NCBI GenBank assembly: GCA_963978545.1
Contig: OZ021731.1
Location: forward strand, 28,244,593 to 28,308,592
Origin: Linyphia triangularis
Taxonomy: Eukaryota; Arthropoda; Arachnida; Araneae; Linyphiidae
Direction of reading: 5' to 3'
Length of the DNA: 64,000 nt
Shown here: one piece after another, positions 1 through 9,419 of the stretch
How the letters are laid out: each line of letters starts with the position of its first letter
Numbering within the stretch: position 1 is the first letter of the stretch
Notes under the pieces: generated by a model
The model's input: the letters and a program-made list of their open reading frames with translations, nothing else
Told to the model about the DNA's origin: nothing
Databases searched by the model: none
Position numbers and translations under genes: made by a program

Positions 1-118
1 AACTAAAAATGTTTGAAATATCGATATATTGGTGACTTGTATCAATATTTTAACTATCGATATTTAAAAAAAAAATATCGATAATAAATGTATCAATATA
101 TCGCCGACCTCTGAAATC
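1..118 (+). mobile_element. fragment of hAT-type MITE end (TATCGAT-rich)
   Basis: Nearly identical to the right end of the element at 7424-8106, with repeated ATATCGAT and the terminal CGCCGACCTCT. It is truncated at the window start. Confidence 0.7.
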
Positions 119-120
119 TA

Positions 121-1072
121 TGCTAATAGAATCTTTTCTAAAACTCGAATTTGCGGAAAGCTTAAACGTTTTGTTTTGTTAGACCGATGCTGCTCAGTTT
201 CATTATAAAAACTATCCCTGACATATGTTAATTCTGCACACAGTTAATTTAATCCTTCAAAATCACAACCAGTTCAAAAACGTCACCATCAGCAACTAAC
301 TCCGACTTATTGTTAAATCGCAAACATCTTGATCTCACAAGTACTTGCCGTTTTACTTCCCAAGTGTCCTTGTTGCGGAACGATTCTGACGTCATCTTTT
401 CATCATGACAAATCTGACGTCATCTTTTCAGGAATATATTGTAGCACGTGAACATAGAATTTACTGTGCATTTATTTTAGATAGCGGTACATTTATGTGT
501 GTCTTTCATTAATATTTTATTAAGCTTCGGATGGCAATATTCGTACTGTTCTATTTGCTGTTTTAAAAAAATTATTTTGTCTTTTTACTTTCAATGGACA
601 AATGTCCTCTCGTTGGTGCGGTGGGGTCGGAGAGAGGGGTTTACACTAGAAGATTTCGATCTCGTATTCTTCTAGATGCTCAAAATTACGAGACGTATTT
701 GGCTGTGTTAAGCACTTTATAAGTGGCAGAAATAGACAGTCAGTTGTTCCAAAAAAACAAAACAAAAACAAATCAATGGACAATTCCCGCATTTTTTTTA
801 TTCGATTCTAAATGTCACGAAATGACCATTTACACAAAAATGTCTATTCTCTCTCCCCCCCCCCCCTTTTTTTTTTTAAAGTTTGCCGTTAAGATTTTTG
901 AGGGAAAACGGACCTTTTTTTTTTGCGACACTATTGTTACGTCATTGCTTCCTAAGTAACTGCATAGGTCACGAGGCGGTTGCGGCTGTTAAAACGTTGT
1001 TATCATGAAAATTTCAAATTCTTTTCTTTCGCCATTTTGTGTTGAGATTATTTAATTGATTTTTTTCTTAAA
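121..1072. other. 5' flank of the first THAP exon, with duplicated CRE
   Basis: No gene is seen. A local duplication contains two TGACGTCA sites (387-394 and 415-422), each followed by TCTTTTCA. The stretch near 773 resembles one end of the TTAA-type repeat at 59961. Poly-C/T tracts occur near 855-875. It may hold the promoter of the exon at 1073. Confidence 0.4.
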
Positions 1073-1273
1073 ATGTTTAACATTTTCTACAAATATTGTA
1101 TCGTGCCAATGTGCAAAAGCACGACCATAACAACTCCTGACAAAATTTTCATTCACGTACCACGGAATGAAAATATTCGTAAAAAGTGGTGCCAAGCAAT
1201 GAAGAGGGAGAAAGAAAAGTATATGCCACTGTCGACAAAGTCTGTACGTTATGTTTGTGAAGATCATTTTGAA
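1073..1273 (+). CDS. THAP domain, N-terminal half (alternative first exon)
   Basis: This 67-codon exon starts at an ATG and encodes the first half of a C2CH THAP zinc finger, a sequence-specific DNA-binding fold. Visible elements are YKYCIVPMC (first Cys pair, about residues 6-14), the conserved P in IFIHVPR, KKW, and CEDHF, which supplies the last Cys and His. It ends exactly at a GTAAGT donor (1274-1279) after GAA, in phase 0, so the in-frame stop further on is intronic. No matching second THAP exon is seen before the next module at 3139. The shared exon at 4701 starts in phase 0 with the expected continuation, so this looks like an alternative first exon of the same gene. Family is confident; splicing partner is inferred. 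Confidence 0.8.
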
Positions 1274-1389
1274 GTAAGTTACATTTATGGTAATTTTTAT
1301 AAAAGGAAAATTAAAAAATGTTTGCCTTTTAAGTTTAAAACAAGCTATATGTTAGGAAAGCTATTCTAAATTTTTGTAAAGGGTTAAAA

Positions 1390-1543
1390 TTCAAAGTCCG
1401 ACACGGATTCTGCGCCAAGAATTGTTTACATAAAACCACGCCAAATTAAATTCACTTGTCATTAAAAAAAAAATGGCGGGGCTGCCATTTTTGGGCAAAA
1501 ATCACTTTGCCGCAGAATCCGAGCCGTAGTTGGATATTGAATT
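1390..1543. mobile_element. small MITE, CGGATTCTGCG ends
   Basis: About 155 bp with imperfect inverted ends (CACGGATTCTGCGCC and GCCGCAGAATCCG). Similar sequence recurs at 31255-31410. It lies just inside the intron after the first THAP exon. Confidence 0.5.
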
Positions 1544-1548
1544 ATTGT

Positions 1549-2096
1549 TGATATTATTATTCCAAGCACAACAAAACCATTCAATTTAATTAAAGCAGGA
1601 AATCTTACCAATTGGCTTTTACACCATGGGCTTCCGCTGTTCCAAAATCCACATTATTGATGAAATAGACAGCCATCATTGTAGAGTCAATTTTTAGCAA
1701 ACTGTCCGATTGTCCTCTTACAAAACCAGGCTCCATTTTCGCAATTAAATAAAAAAACAAATACTTACAAAATAGGGGACCAAAAATATTTGAGAAACGC
1801 CAACTACTAAGTAGAAACTACAGAGTATAACAGACAACAAGACGGACATAACAATAAGACGGAGCGAAGGGATTACGTCGTCGAAGTGAAGGATCTCTTG
1901 ACGTCATAATCAAAATCGGCCCATTTTGAACGGATCACAATTTGAGGGTTTTTTTGCGCATTTTCTTTTTTTAATATTTAAATAACTGATTTTTTAAAAG
2001 AACTTTTATTTGAATATTTAGAATTAGAAAGAAATTCTTTATAAAAAGAAATCAATTTTATTCGTTTTTAAAAAATGCGGGAATCGTCCATTACCA
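1549..2096. other. intergenic/intronic, TE-like end
   Basis: No gene is seen. 1946-2093 is related to the right part of the TTAA-type repeat (59961-60472), ending in ATGCGGGAATCGTCCATT. Confidence 0.35.
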
Positions 2097-2138
2097 TAGG
2101 GTAATGAAAGTATAGCATTCGGTAAAAAAAAAAATTTC

Positions 2139-2177
<39 letters not shown>

Positions 2178-2690
2178 CATTTCTCCACGTTATGGAACAT
2201 CCTGATTTCAAAAAAGCCGTCTACAAAAAATATATGTGTGTCTGTGGTCAGCATAACTCAGGAACAAATTGACCTAGGATGTTCAAATTTGGTGTGCCGG
2301 TGAGTGGTGACCACGAAACCTACCATTAAGGTTTTTGTTTAAATCGCGCATGCGCATAAGGAAAAATTCATGTTTTTCAATGGCAGTTACCTTAAGCGCA
2401 TGCGTGATTTTCACAAAAACCTTAATGATAGGTCTCGTGGTCACCACTCACCATTGAACATTGGTTAGTGGTGACATTGAAAAATTCATGTTTTTCAATG
2501 ATTGTTAAAAAACGGCTCTAATGATTTTAATAAAAATCGCTGTGGTAATGCCTCTTAAGGTGTTCTAAACATCTCCACCTCCAAAATTCCCGTAAAAATA
2601 CTTAAATGGCTTAAAAAGTTGAAAAACGAATGCCTTTAACACAGAGTTCTGTTTCTTTGAGTATCAAAAATCATTTTTTCTCCTCTCGTC
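2097..2690. repeat. dispersed repeat C, with T tract and hairpin
   Basis: Copies also lie at 26870-27115 and 41213-41840 (interrupted by a SINE); all share GTGGTCAGCATAA-type sequence and AACGGCTCTAA. This copy has a T run of about 38 (2140-2177) and an inverted repeat with arms near 2297-2350 and 2396-2452. Its class is unknown; the wording resembles non-coding parts of Helitrons or DNA transposons. Confidence 0.6.
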
Positions 2691-3138
2691 CGTTTTACTT
2701 ATAATAAGAAAGGATAATATAATATTTATTAAAAAGTAAATCGCAGTAAGTTTTTTTTTTTTTTAAGACATACAAGAGTTATGGTACAAAATATTGCCAA
2801 ACTGGTAATTTTTTTCTAAATGAATGAGGAAAATATAAAAACGGTAATTGACACAAATTGGCATCGGTATTATAGTGTAATTGAAAGTTGTGCGATGTTC
2901 CACACCCCTAGTTCATAACGTTAACGTTTTTTGTAATAAAATATAAAAAGCTTAAGCGCGTTTTCATTTTTAATCAGCCATCCCTCTACATTCACCACAT
3001 CCTATTATTCTTCAATCCGAATCAAACCACGCCCCTATTCAACCTTCAAAAGCGCCACCTAGGTCGATCTACGTCACAAGCGCCCAATTCCTTCCCTTCC
3101 TCACTCCTCAGTACTAGTAAACAAAAAAAACACGCGAA
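2691..3138. promoter_or_regulatory. 5' flank/promoter region of THAP exon 3139
   Basis: Mostly AT-rich with no gene. The last 80 bp has more balanced composition, with TACGTCAC (3070-3077) and a TCAGTA initiator-like site near 3107, suggesting transcription starts about 30 bp before the ATG. Confidence 0.35.
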
Positions 3139-3351
3139 ATGTCTGCCGATTTGAAGAGGACCAGGTACAAGTACTGCATTGTGCCCCTGTGTACCAGCAC
3201 CACAATCAGTACTCCGGACAAGGTGTTTGTGAGTATTCCCAGAGAAAGAAAAAGTCGCAGAAAATGGTGCGACGCCATGAGAAGAGACAGAAAGAAGAAC
3301 GTAGTTCTTTCCGACGTTAGCGCTCGGTATTGTTGCGAGGATCATTTCGAG
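3139..3351 (+). CDS. THAP domain, N-terminal half (alternative first exon 2)
   Basis: This 71-codon exon encodes MSADLKRTRYKYCIVPLC and continues as a THAP first half: the CxxxxC pair, the STPDKVFVSIPR segment, KKW-like RRKWC, and CCEDHFE at the end. It stops at a GTGAGT donor (3352-3357) in phase 0. It is clearly paralogous to the exon at 1073. The 5' flank has a TACGTCAC site (3070-3077) and a TCAGTA initiator-like motif near 3107, so it probably has its own promoter. The rest of the finger (LETDVENY through GVIPHIFECQ) is supplied by the exon at 4701, also in phase 0. Confidence 0.85.
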
Positions 3352-3357
3352 GTGAGT

Positions 3358-4199
3358 GGTTGGTGGGGGCTTGCAACTCTAGTAAAAGAAGTTGTTGCAT
3401 CTGATTTTTCATGGCGTAAGATCCTACTCGAGAGCTATACTCTGCTCGGACATTGTTACAAAAGATTTGCTTATAATGACTTGGTAGGAAAGGTGTTTCT
3501 CGAGGGGATTTCCGCGTCCAAAATACGAAATTTGCCTGTTACGAATATTTCGGTTTTTCTCCCATTCGAGACTAAAATGTGACAGTTTCTCTTGAGAGAC
3601 CTTCGCGAAAATCGTTGATACAGAGCCCCCCCCTTCCCCCTTCCCCCAGTCGTCGTTGTGTAATCGATGCTTGTGGCATTAACCCTATGACGGTGTCATC
3701 CGAATCCAGTTCCAACAACCCATCCACGCTAAATTTGGAATGCCCGAGCTGACTTCTGCCAGGAGAAAATCAGTGTTCATTTTCCGTTGATCGACGCGAT
3801 ATGACCCTAGAGTTGCCCTTGCTTCAATTAACTCAAATAAAATAAACCAAACTATTCCCTCAACCCGAATTGAGTGTCGACACTTTTTGGCTGAGTCATA
3901 CTGTACAGATAAGAGATTAGAAATACCAAACAATAAGGTATCCTCCCATACGGGATGCAAATGCGGGCAGTGTCCCTTGAACGACCTGTTATAAGACGTT
4001 TTCCTTTTTGAAATTCAATATCTCTCGAAACACCTCCCGAACGGCGTTCTTCCTCTACATGTACCTTGATCTGAAAATTCATAAAATATAAATGACACAC
4101 TTTTCCATTGTTGCGCCATTGTTTGAATCTCAAAAAAAAATTATATTTTTAATCACACTTAAATAATCGGACTCGTCATTTTGAATGCCTCGCCGTAAC
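3358..4199. other. intron, nothing recognised
   Basis: Intron between THAP halves 3139-3351 and 4701. It is less AT-rich at first, then contains a C-rich tract (3626-3648). No exon or repeat family was recognised. Confidence 0.4.
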
Positions 4200-4332
4200 T
4201 GTGTGTAGCTATGTGCGCTAACCGGAGTCGAACCAGAGACTCCTAGATCCGTAGACAGATACTCTACCGCTATGCAAAGGAGTACTCCAGTGCATAGAAG
4301 TTTTATCTGTTATTTGTATACGAGACCGCTAC
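4200..4332 (-). mobile_element. tRNA-derived SINE, family C
   Basis: On the minus strand it reads as a tRNA-like head with A-box-like TAGCGGTAGAGTATCTG and B box GGTTCGACTCCGG. A second copy lies at 4542-4672. It is not a functional tRNA because no acceptor pairing is evident. Confidence 0.6.
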
Positions 4333-4541
4333 ATAGCCACTTCCCAGTGAGTCGCGTAGTGAGTTGAGTTGCCTGCGCGTGAATTGAGAGCATGGAACAG
4401 TGAGTCGCTGGAGGTTTTGCTTGCTGTTTGGCGATGAGTCGCCAAAGATGCTGAGATGATAGTGTGGATGTCGTGCAGTAATTTCAGAAGGTGCCGATAG
4501 ATGGCAGCATGATTCAGTTATCCGATAGTTACCAATGTAGC

Positions 4542-4672
4542 GATGTGCGCTAACGGGAGTCGAACCAGGGATTCCTAGATACGTAGACAGATACACTACC
4601 GCTATGCAAAGGAGTACTCCAGTTCATAAAAGCTTTTTCTGTTATTTGTATACGAGACCGCCACATTGTACG
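4542..4672 (-). mobile_element. tRNA-derived SINE, family C, second copy
   Basis: About 85% like the copy at 4200-4332 over its length, including the B box GGTTCGACTCCCG. It ends 28 bp before the THAP exon at 4701, so SINE sequence supplies part of that intron's 3' region. Confidence 0.6.
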
Positions 4673-4700
4673 ATTCAAATGCCTGTGTTTTGAATTTCAG

Positions 4701-4912
4701 CTCGAAACTGACGTGGAGAACTATATGGTGTGGAAGATGATGGGCGGAAAGATAATGCTCAAGAAAGGAGTTATCCCTCATATTTTTGAATGTCAAAACA
4801 ATGCCCTCGGTCAATCCAAGAAACCCAAGAAGAAAAGCAAGGCTTACTCCTGCGCGGTCATGGGTTGCACCAGCAAACAGGAAAAAAACAACACAGGCGT
4901 CTCCTTTCACAA
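4701..4912 (+). CDS. THAP exon: end of first finger plus start of a second THAP finger
   Basis: The exon is preceded by a good acceptor (TTTTGAATTTCAG) and opens in phase 0. Its first half (LETDVENYMVWKMMGG, then GVIPHIFECQ) is the C-terminal part of a THAP finger with the AVPxxF-type ending. A lysine-rich stretch, KKPKKKSK, could serve as a nuclear localisation signal. It then begins another THAP domain, SCAVMGC, and the reading reaches VSFHK at a GTGAGT donor (4913-4918) in phase 2. The split codon is completed by the G at 7028, giving the hallmark HKFP. The product would carry two THAP domains in tandem, likely a nuclear DNA-binding protein. Confidence 0.85.
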
Positions 4913-5045
4913 GTGAGTCAAAGTCCATTAGCGTATTGTCTGTCTATTCTAAGAACAGCTCCCGCCAAGTCATCTAGCGTTGTATGTTGGCGTGGAAAGA
5001 AGATTAGTTCATGAAGGGACCCCCAGGGGAAAGACTTCACATTTA

Positions 5046-5695
5046 GTTCGAGAGGCGATTGCAAGTTTGGGAACCTTATCCAATATCATTCTAAATTTTT
5101 TTTTTGTAGAGAAATGTTAGTAGATCACTTGAATTCACTGGTCTGCCGGAGCAAAAATGGCTGAAACGATTAAAAAATCGACTTGGAATGAGTTGAACTA
5201 AATCCGACTTCTAAATAAGTCATAACTTACCAAATAATAAAAATTCTTTTTTATGTGGTAACCTACTGCTCTGAAATTTTCAATGAGGAAGAGTACAGAT
5301 GATATTTAGTTTTTGGCGAAAAATACTTTTTATCTTTTAAAAGTTAACCAAGTTGGCGATAAACGATAACAATATTTATTGTTAACTTGGCTGACTTTTA
5401 AAAGATGAAAGACCTTGGCGCCTGGAAAGGCAAATCGTCTGCACTCTTCCTCATTGAAAATTAAAGTGTGGTGGGTTACCAGACAAAAAGGATGTTCATT
5501 TTTTGGCAAGTTATGGCATATTTGGCAATCGTATTTTAGTTCAACTCATTTAAAGTCGATTTTTGAATAGCTTCGACCAATTTTGTCTCGGCAGACCAGT
5601 GGATTCATGATCTACTAACATTTCTCTACATTTTATAAAAAAAAATTTAGAATAATGTTCGATGAAGTACCTTAACTTAGGATCACCACTCAGCC
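5046..5695. mobile_element. palindromic MITE family E, copy 1 (diverged)
   Basis: A ~650-bp foldback element flanked by TA, with ends GTTCGAGAGGCGATTGCA and its near complement. The two halves are inverted copies of each other. This is the most diverged of eight copies; its centre (AACAATATTTATTGTT) lacks the CRE-like pair found in the others. It lies in the intron before 7028. Confidence 0.8.
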
Positions 5696-5761
5696 TAATT
5701 GGCTTGTTGAACGCCCTGATGGAGTATCGGCACTATTTCATAGTAAACGATTTCTCGACGA

Positions 5762-5895
5762 ATGCCGTATTGTAATATTTTTGGCCGCCAATATCATGCA
5801 CGCTTACCCCTATTCTAAATCGACCAGTCTTGTTTCCATGGTGATAGATCCTCGCCAGATAGTCCACCAAACTATCTGGATAGAGTCAGACTGTT
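5762..5895. repeat. short dispersed repeat I
   Basis: Related sequence occurs at 14050-14150, 24660-24790 and 39340-39420 (inverted), sharing TCTAAATCGACCAGTC and a GTTTCCATGG core. It probably represents the outer part of a palindromic element best seen at 24268-24800. Confidence 0.45.
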
Positions 5896-6214
5896 AGACA
5901 GACACTAGAAAATGAGCAGCAAATCGATGACCTCTGGCTGATGATGAGCAGGTCTCGAAGGCCGATTTGAAAGGTTTTAGTGCAAACCGTTTGTCAAATC
6001 TTGCATAATTCGCTAACGGCTAATTTGGCGGGATTTTCTTAGAAATAATGCATTGCAATAAAACTTTTGCAGCCTTAACTTTTTGAATGGCGCAATTTCG
6101 GAAACTTCCGTTTGGTTTTTGATAGTTATTTACTGTTATTTAGTAGAGGCTTTCATATGACCTATCGCTTGTGTTTGCAGCATTTTTCATTTATCGGTTG
6201 CCACTTCCGCAAAT

Positions 6215-6393
6215 GCGCCGACCAAATGGTATAGTGGTTAGCGTGCTAGCTTCTAGACTGCGAGGTTGCGGGTTCGAGTCTTGTGTAAAGCATGGGTGTT
6301 TGTAAATGCATGTTGGCTTGTAAAATGACGAATGTTTCGGCACATTATAGCCCTCGTGTTGCTGACGGCGCCAGATAATCTGAAAACAACCAA
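6215..6393 (+). mobile_element. tRNA-derived SINE A
   Basis: The family begins CGACCAAACGGTATAGTGG (A box in TATAGTGGTTAGCGTG), has a B box GGTTCGAGTC, then a unique body containing CTCGTGTTGCTGACGGCG and a tail GATAATCTGAATACAACC. About eleven copies are in this window. This copy is full-length with substitutions. Confidence 0.9.
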
Positions 6394-6424
6394 TCACACA
6401 CAAGTGCCAAAGTTGTCGGGTTAG

Positions 6425-6545
6425 GCAAGGATGCTCGCTGTGGTTCGGAATCCACGTTAAACTGTAGGTCTCGATCTGAATAATCGTTACTGCGTACAGC
6501 TCGAGCTTACAAGCCCATCACATACACAAGAGAACCCAGAATTTC
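6425..6545 (+). mobile_element. tRNA-derived SINE B fragment
   Basis: Carries the GTGGTTCGGAATCCACGTT segment and a tail like the copy at 46492. The tRNA-like head is missing because SINE A precedes it. Confidence 0.55.
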
Positions 6546-6654
6546 GCCAATATCGCCATTTAAATTTGTGCCAGTTATAGCCTTGATTGATTAGTTTGTA
6601 AGATCAACGATCTATATTTAAGCGCAATAACGTCTAATCAAGCCCTGACATACA

Positions 6655-6763
6655 GCTTAAAGTGGATTCCGAACCACGACGATCCTCCATCCCTAACAGG
6701 TTTCGGACCCGGCACCTTTTGGAATGTGAGGCCAGAGTGCTAACTCCACAGCCATCAGGTGGG
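6655..6763 (-). mobile_element. tRNA-derived SINE B, interrupted by SINE A
   Basis: Reverse-oriented SINE B with GGATTCCGAACCACG and the tRNA-like head running into GCCATCAGGTGGGCTT, where the SINE A at 6776 has inserted. Confidence 0.6.
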
Positions 6764-6775
6764 CTTAAAACCTTG

Positions 6776-6944
6776 GTTGGTTGGTTGTATTCAGATTATC
6801 TGGCGCCGTCTGCAACACGAGGGCTATAATGCGCCGAAACATTCGTCATTAGACAAGCCAACATACATTTACAAACACCCAAGCCTGTCACGGAACCCGC
6901 AACCTCGCGGTCTAGAAGCTAGCACGCTATACCGTTTGGTCGGC
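6776..6944 (-). mobile_element. SINE A inserted into SINE B, with TSD
   Basis: Full-length reverse copy flanked by a perfect 12-bp duplication CTTAAAACCTTG (6764-6775 and 6945-6956). It contains a small deletion of the A-box region (CTATACCG joined directly). Confidence 0.9.
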
Positions 6945-7027
6945 CTTAAAACCTTGAGGTTTCTTGATTAAACACCCTATATATCAATCGTATTCGATAG
7001 TAAGATTATTTTGTGTCTTCATGAAAG

Positions 7028-7211
7028 GTTCCCAACACAGTTCGACTTGAAGCATGCTTGGCTTGAGGCATGCGGAAGAAAGAATTTGAGGCGCAACGCT
7101 TGGGTGTGCTCCAACCACTTTTCCGAAGACCAGTTGGACAGGACGAGCTTTCCACTCACACTGCACGAGAATGCAGTCCCGAACGTCTTCACTGCCTCTT
7201 ACCTAAAGAAT
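7028..7211 (+). CDS. THAP exon: body of the second THAP finger
   Basis: The acceptor ATGAAAG precedes a G that completes the split Lys codon, followed by FPTQFDLKHAWLEACG. The exon carries the conserved FP, the tryptophan of HAW, the CSNHF motif (last Cys and His of C2CH) and the NAVPNVF ending, so a complete second THAP finger is assembled with 4701-4912. It ends LKN at a GTAAGT donor (7212-7217) in phase 0, again with no stop codon. The remaining C-terminus must lie downstream; the common exon at 61162 is phase-compatible. Confidence 0.85.
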
Positions 7212-7423
7212 GTAAGTACTTATTATTCAATGTTTTTTTAATCTTGGCAGCACTAAGTACTAATACTTGAGGATTATTTACACGTACTGGCAAAGAGCGT
7301 AGAACTTCAGTCGCTCAGTTGATTGGAAGGACACTGCCACGTGGTGATCAGAACGGTGCTAGTTGTTGAGTGAGCGTTGCGCCTCCTGTCGGTGGTGAGA
7401 GGTATTAAATTATTGGAGTTGAC

Positions 7424-8106
7424 TAAAGGTCGGAAATATCGATCAAAATAAATATCGATACTATATCGTTGGATAGGAAAAAAAAAATCGATATATCGAT
7501 ACATGATTTTTTGTATTTGATTTGATTTTCGATTTTGCCAGAAATGAAGTTTTACAGGGTAAATTTCTACTTATCATGAATTCATGCCAAAATTGTTTTA
7601 ATAAATAAATTATAAAAATTGTTTTAATAAATAAATTATATTATCAATCAGAATAAATAAAATACATTTGGATGTCAATGCATAAATTCGCATTTATTTT
7701 TAAAGAAGAAATTTTGAAAAGTAGTTTACCGCATATTTTGCTGATAGAGATGTTTTTAATATTTAAAATTAGATGCAAATTCCAGGCACACGTTGGCAAC
7801 AGAAACGGCGCTATGTTAATGACTACTAATAAATGATCGTATCTTTCCATTACATTACGTTTTCTTTTTGGTTAGGGTGCCATTTTAACTGTCTCTCAGC
7901 CAAGTTCAAACTTTAGCTTTGAAGTTTTTGAAAAGGGAATAAAGAAAATCGAAAAAACACATAGAACTACAAAATGATCTTCAAAAAACTAAAAATGTTT
8001 GAAAATATCGATATATTGGTGACTTGTATTGATATCTTTAGTATCGATATTTAAAAAAAAAAATATCGATAAAAATATTGTCGTATCGATATATCGCCGA
8101 CCTCTA
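7424..8106. mobile_element. hAT-type MITE with 8-bp TSD
   Basis: Ends TAAAGGTCGG and CCGACCTCTA are inverted repeats, with TATCGAT-rich subterminal arms. They are flanked by the perfect 8-bp duplication GAGTTGAC (7416-7423, 8107-8114), as expected of hAT elements. The interior is related to repeat H (16740-17010). It encodes no transposase. Confidence 0.85.
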
Positions 8107-8114
8107 GAGTTGAC

Positions 8115-9147
8115 GCGTCAGTAAATAGACAATGTCTGAGCGACTGGAGACGCCAGTCACTGTCGACAAACTGGCATCCTGGGATCAATCGCTGTCCTGG
8201 GACTGGACCGTTGCGTTTACGCGTTGCTAGAGTGACTGGAGATCTCAACTGGTATGCTGGCTGGTGAAGTGTAAATAAACCTGCAGTGATGGGACTGGCA
8301 ACAGGTTTCATTTTCAATGCTGGGTGTTATTTATGAGGTAAAATGACACGCAATGTACCATCTAGTTAGTGAACGCGAGTGATGCTCAGATTCCTACATG
8401 TATGGTTTTTCACTCCTTGTAGTATTAGAAATATGGGAAAATTCGTATTTACCATTCCCTTGAAGTCACTTGATGTCTTGCTGTTGCAAGCTAAGTATTC
8501 TTCCGAGGAAGTTTTTGCGTTGGTATACAATCTTATTTATTTCGGGTTCCATTCTTTGGTTTTTTTTTTTATTTTCGTGGCGTAAAGGCAACTTAAGGGC
8601 CAAACTGTGTCTGTGTTCTATTCGAATAATATGAGGACACTTATACACCTTTTTAAAATCGCACAAAGATACACAACGCAAAAAAATTAGCAGAAATATA
8701 TCCATACTGTACGCATTTGTTTTTGTATCTGCTTTTCAAATATCGACCAGTCAAGTCAACCACATTTAGCTCCACATTTAAAACAAACATTATTGTATGA
8801 CTTCGCATATGAAACTATGCTGAAATACTTTCGGAAGCTTCACTAAATTTTTTATTTTGAACAAAATCCATAAGCCATTTTTCTAAGAACTAACTTTCTT
8901 TCCACAAAATAAAACTCATTCATCGATTCCATCGTTTGCAATCTTTCTCCCGTACATTCTCACTGGAGACAGAATTTCTCACCAGGCGGCGCTGCATGTA
9001 TACGAAAGAAAGCCGAAGTGACGATCCATTTGAAGCTTTCGACAACGGCGCCATATTGGATGAACCACTCAACCATTCTTCAATGCGCTGCGTTTCAATT
9101 TCTGTTGTTTTTAAGTGATTTTAGGAATATTTCGAAGATTCTCCAAA
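8115..9147. other. 5' flank of the 9148 THAP module
   Basis: No gene is seen. 8115-8330 is more GC-rich with CTGG-rich sequence and a TAAATAAA, possibly an old LTR together with 7285-7415, which the hAT MITE splits. The final 200 bp (8936-9147) has balanced composition and may be 5' UTR or promoter. Confidence 0.35.
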
Positions 9148-9218
9148 ATGGGATCGTGCGTGGCCTTCAATTGCACCAATAGAGCTTCGAAGAAGATACC
9201 TGGAATAACTTTTCATGG
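9148..9218 (+). CDS. THAP domain, exon 1 (start of a THAP module)
   Basis: ATG at 9148 with an AAAATGG context begins MGSCVAFNCTNR, a typical THAP N-terminus with the first CxxxxC pair, and reads to GITFH at a GTAAGT donor (9219-9224) in phase 2. The split Gly codon is completed at 12986, giving HGFP. The intervening 3.8 kb intron is made almost entirely of a nested transposon (9420-12209) and a palindromic MITE (12255-12902). Confidence 0.85.
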
Positions 9219-9419
9219 GTAAGTTCACTGTTATTGTAATTATCCTATCAATCTCAAGGTCATATGAGTTTTATGTTCTGGTTTGAAAAAAGCTGATAAC
9301 ATATGTTATAGTAACACAAAATTAATCGGAATTATAATGATAGTGAAAACAATTCAATCATTAAAAATTTTCCACACCTAGTTTTTATGAGATTTGTATC
9401 AAAATTAGTTTATACACAT

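Noticed and set aside
6215..6290. tRNA genes (A and B boxes near GGTATAGTGG and GGTTCGAGTC)
   Set aside because: The same head recurs about eleven times with a common unrelated body and target duplications, and lacks proper acceptor-stem pairing; these are SINEs.
7285..8330. Solo LTR split by the hAT MITE
   Set aside because: A TAAATAAA and balanced composition are suggestive, but no TG...CA ends or target duplication could be fixed.
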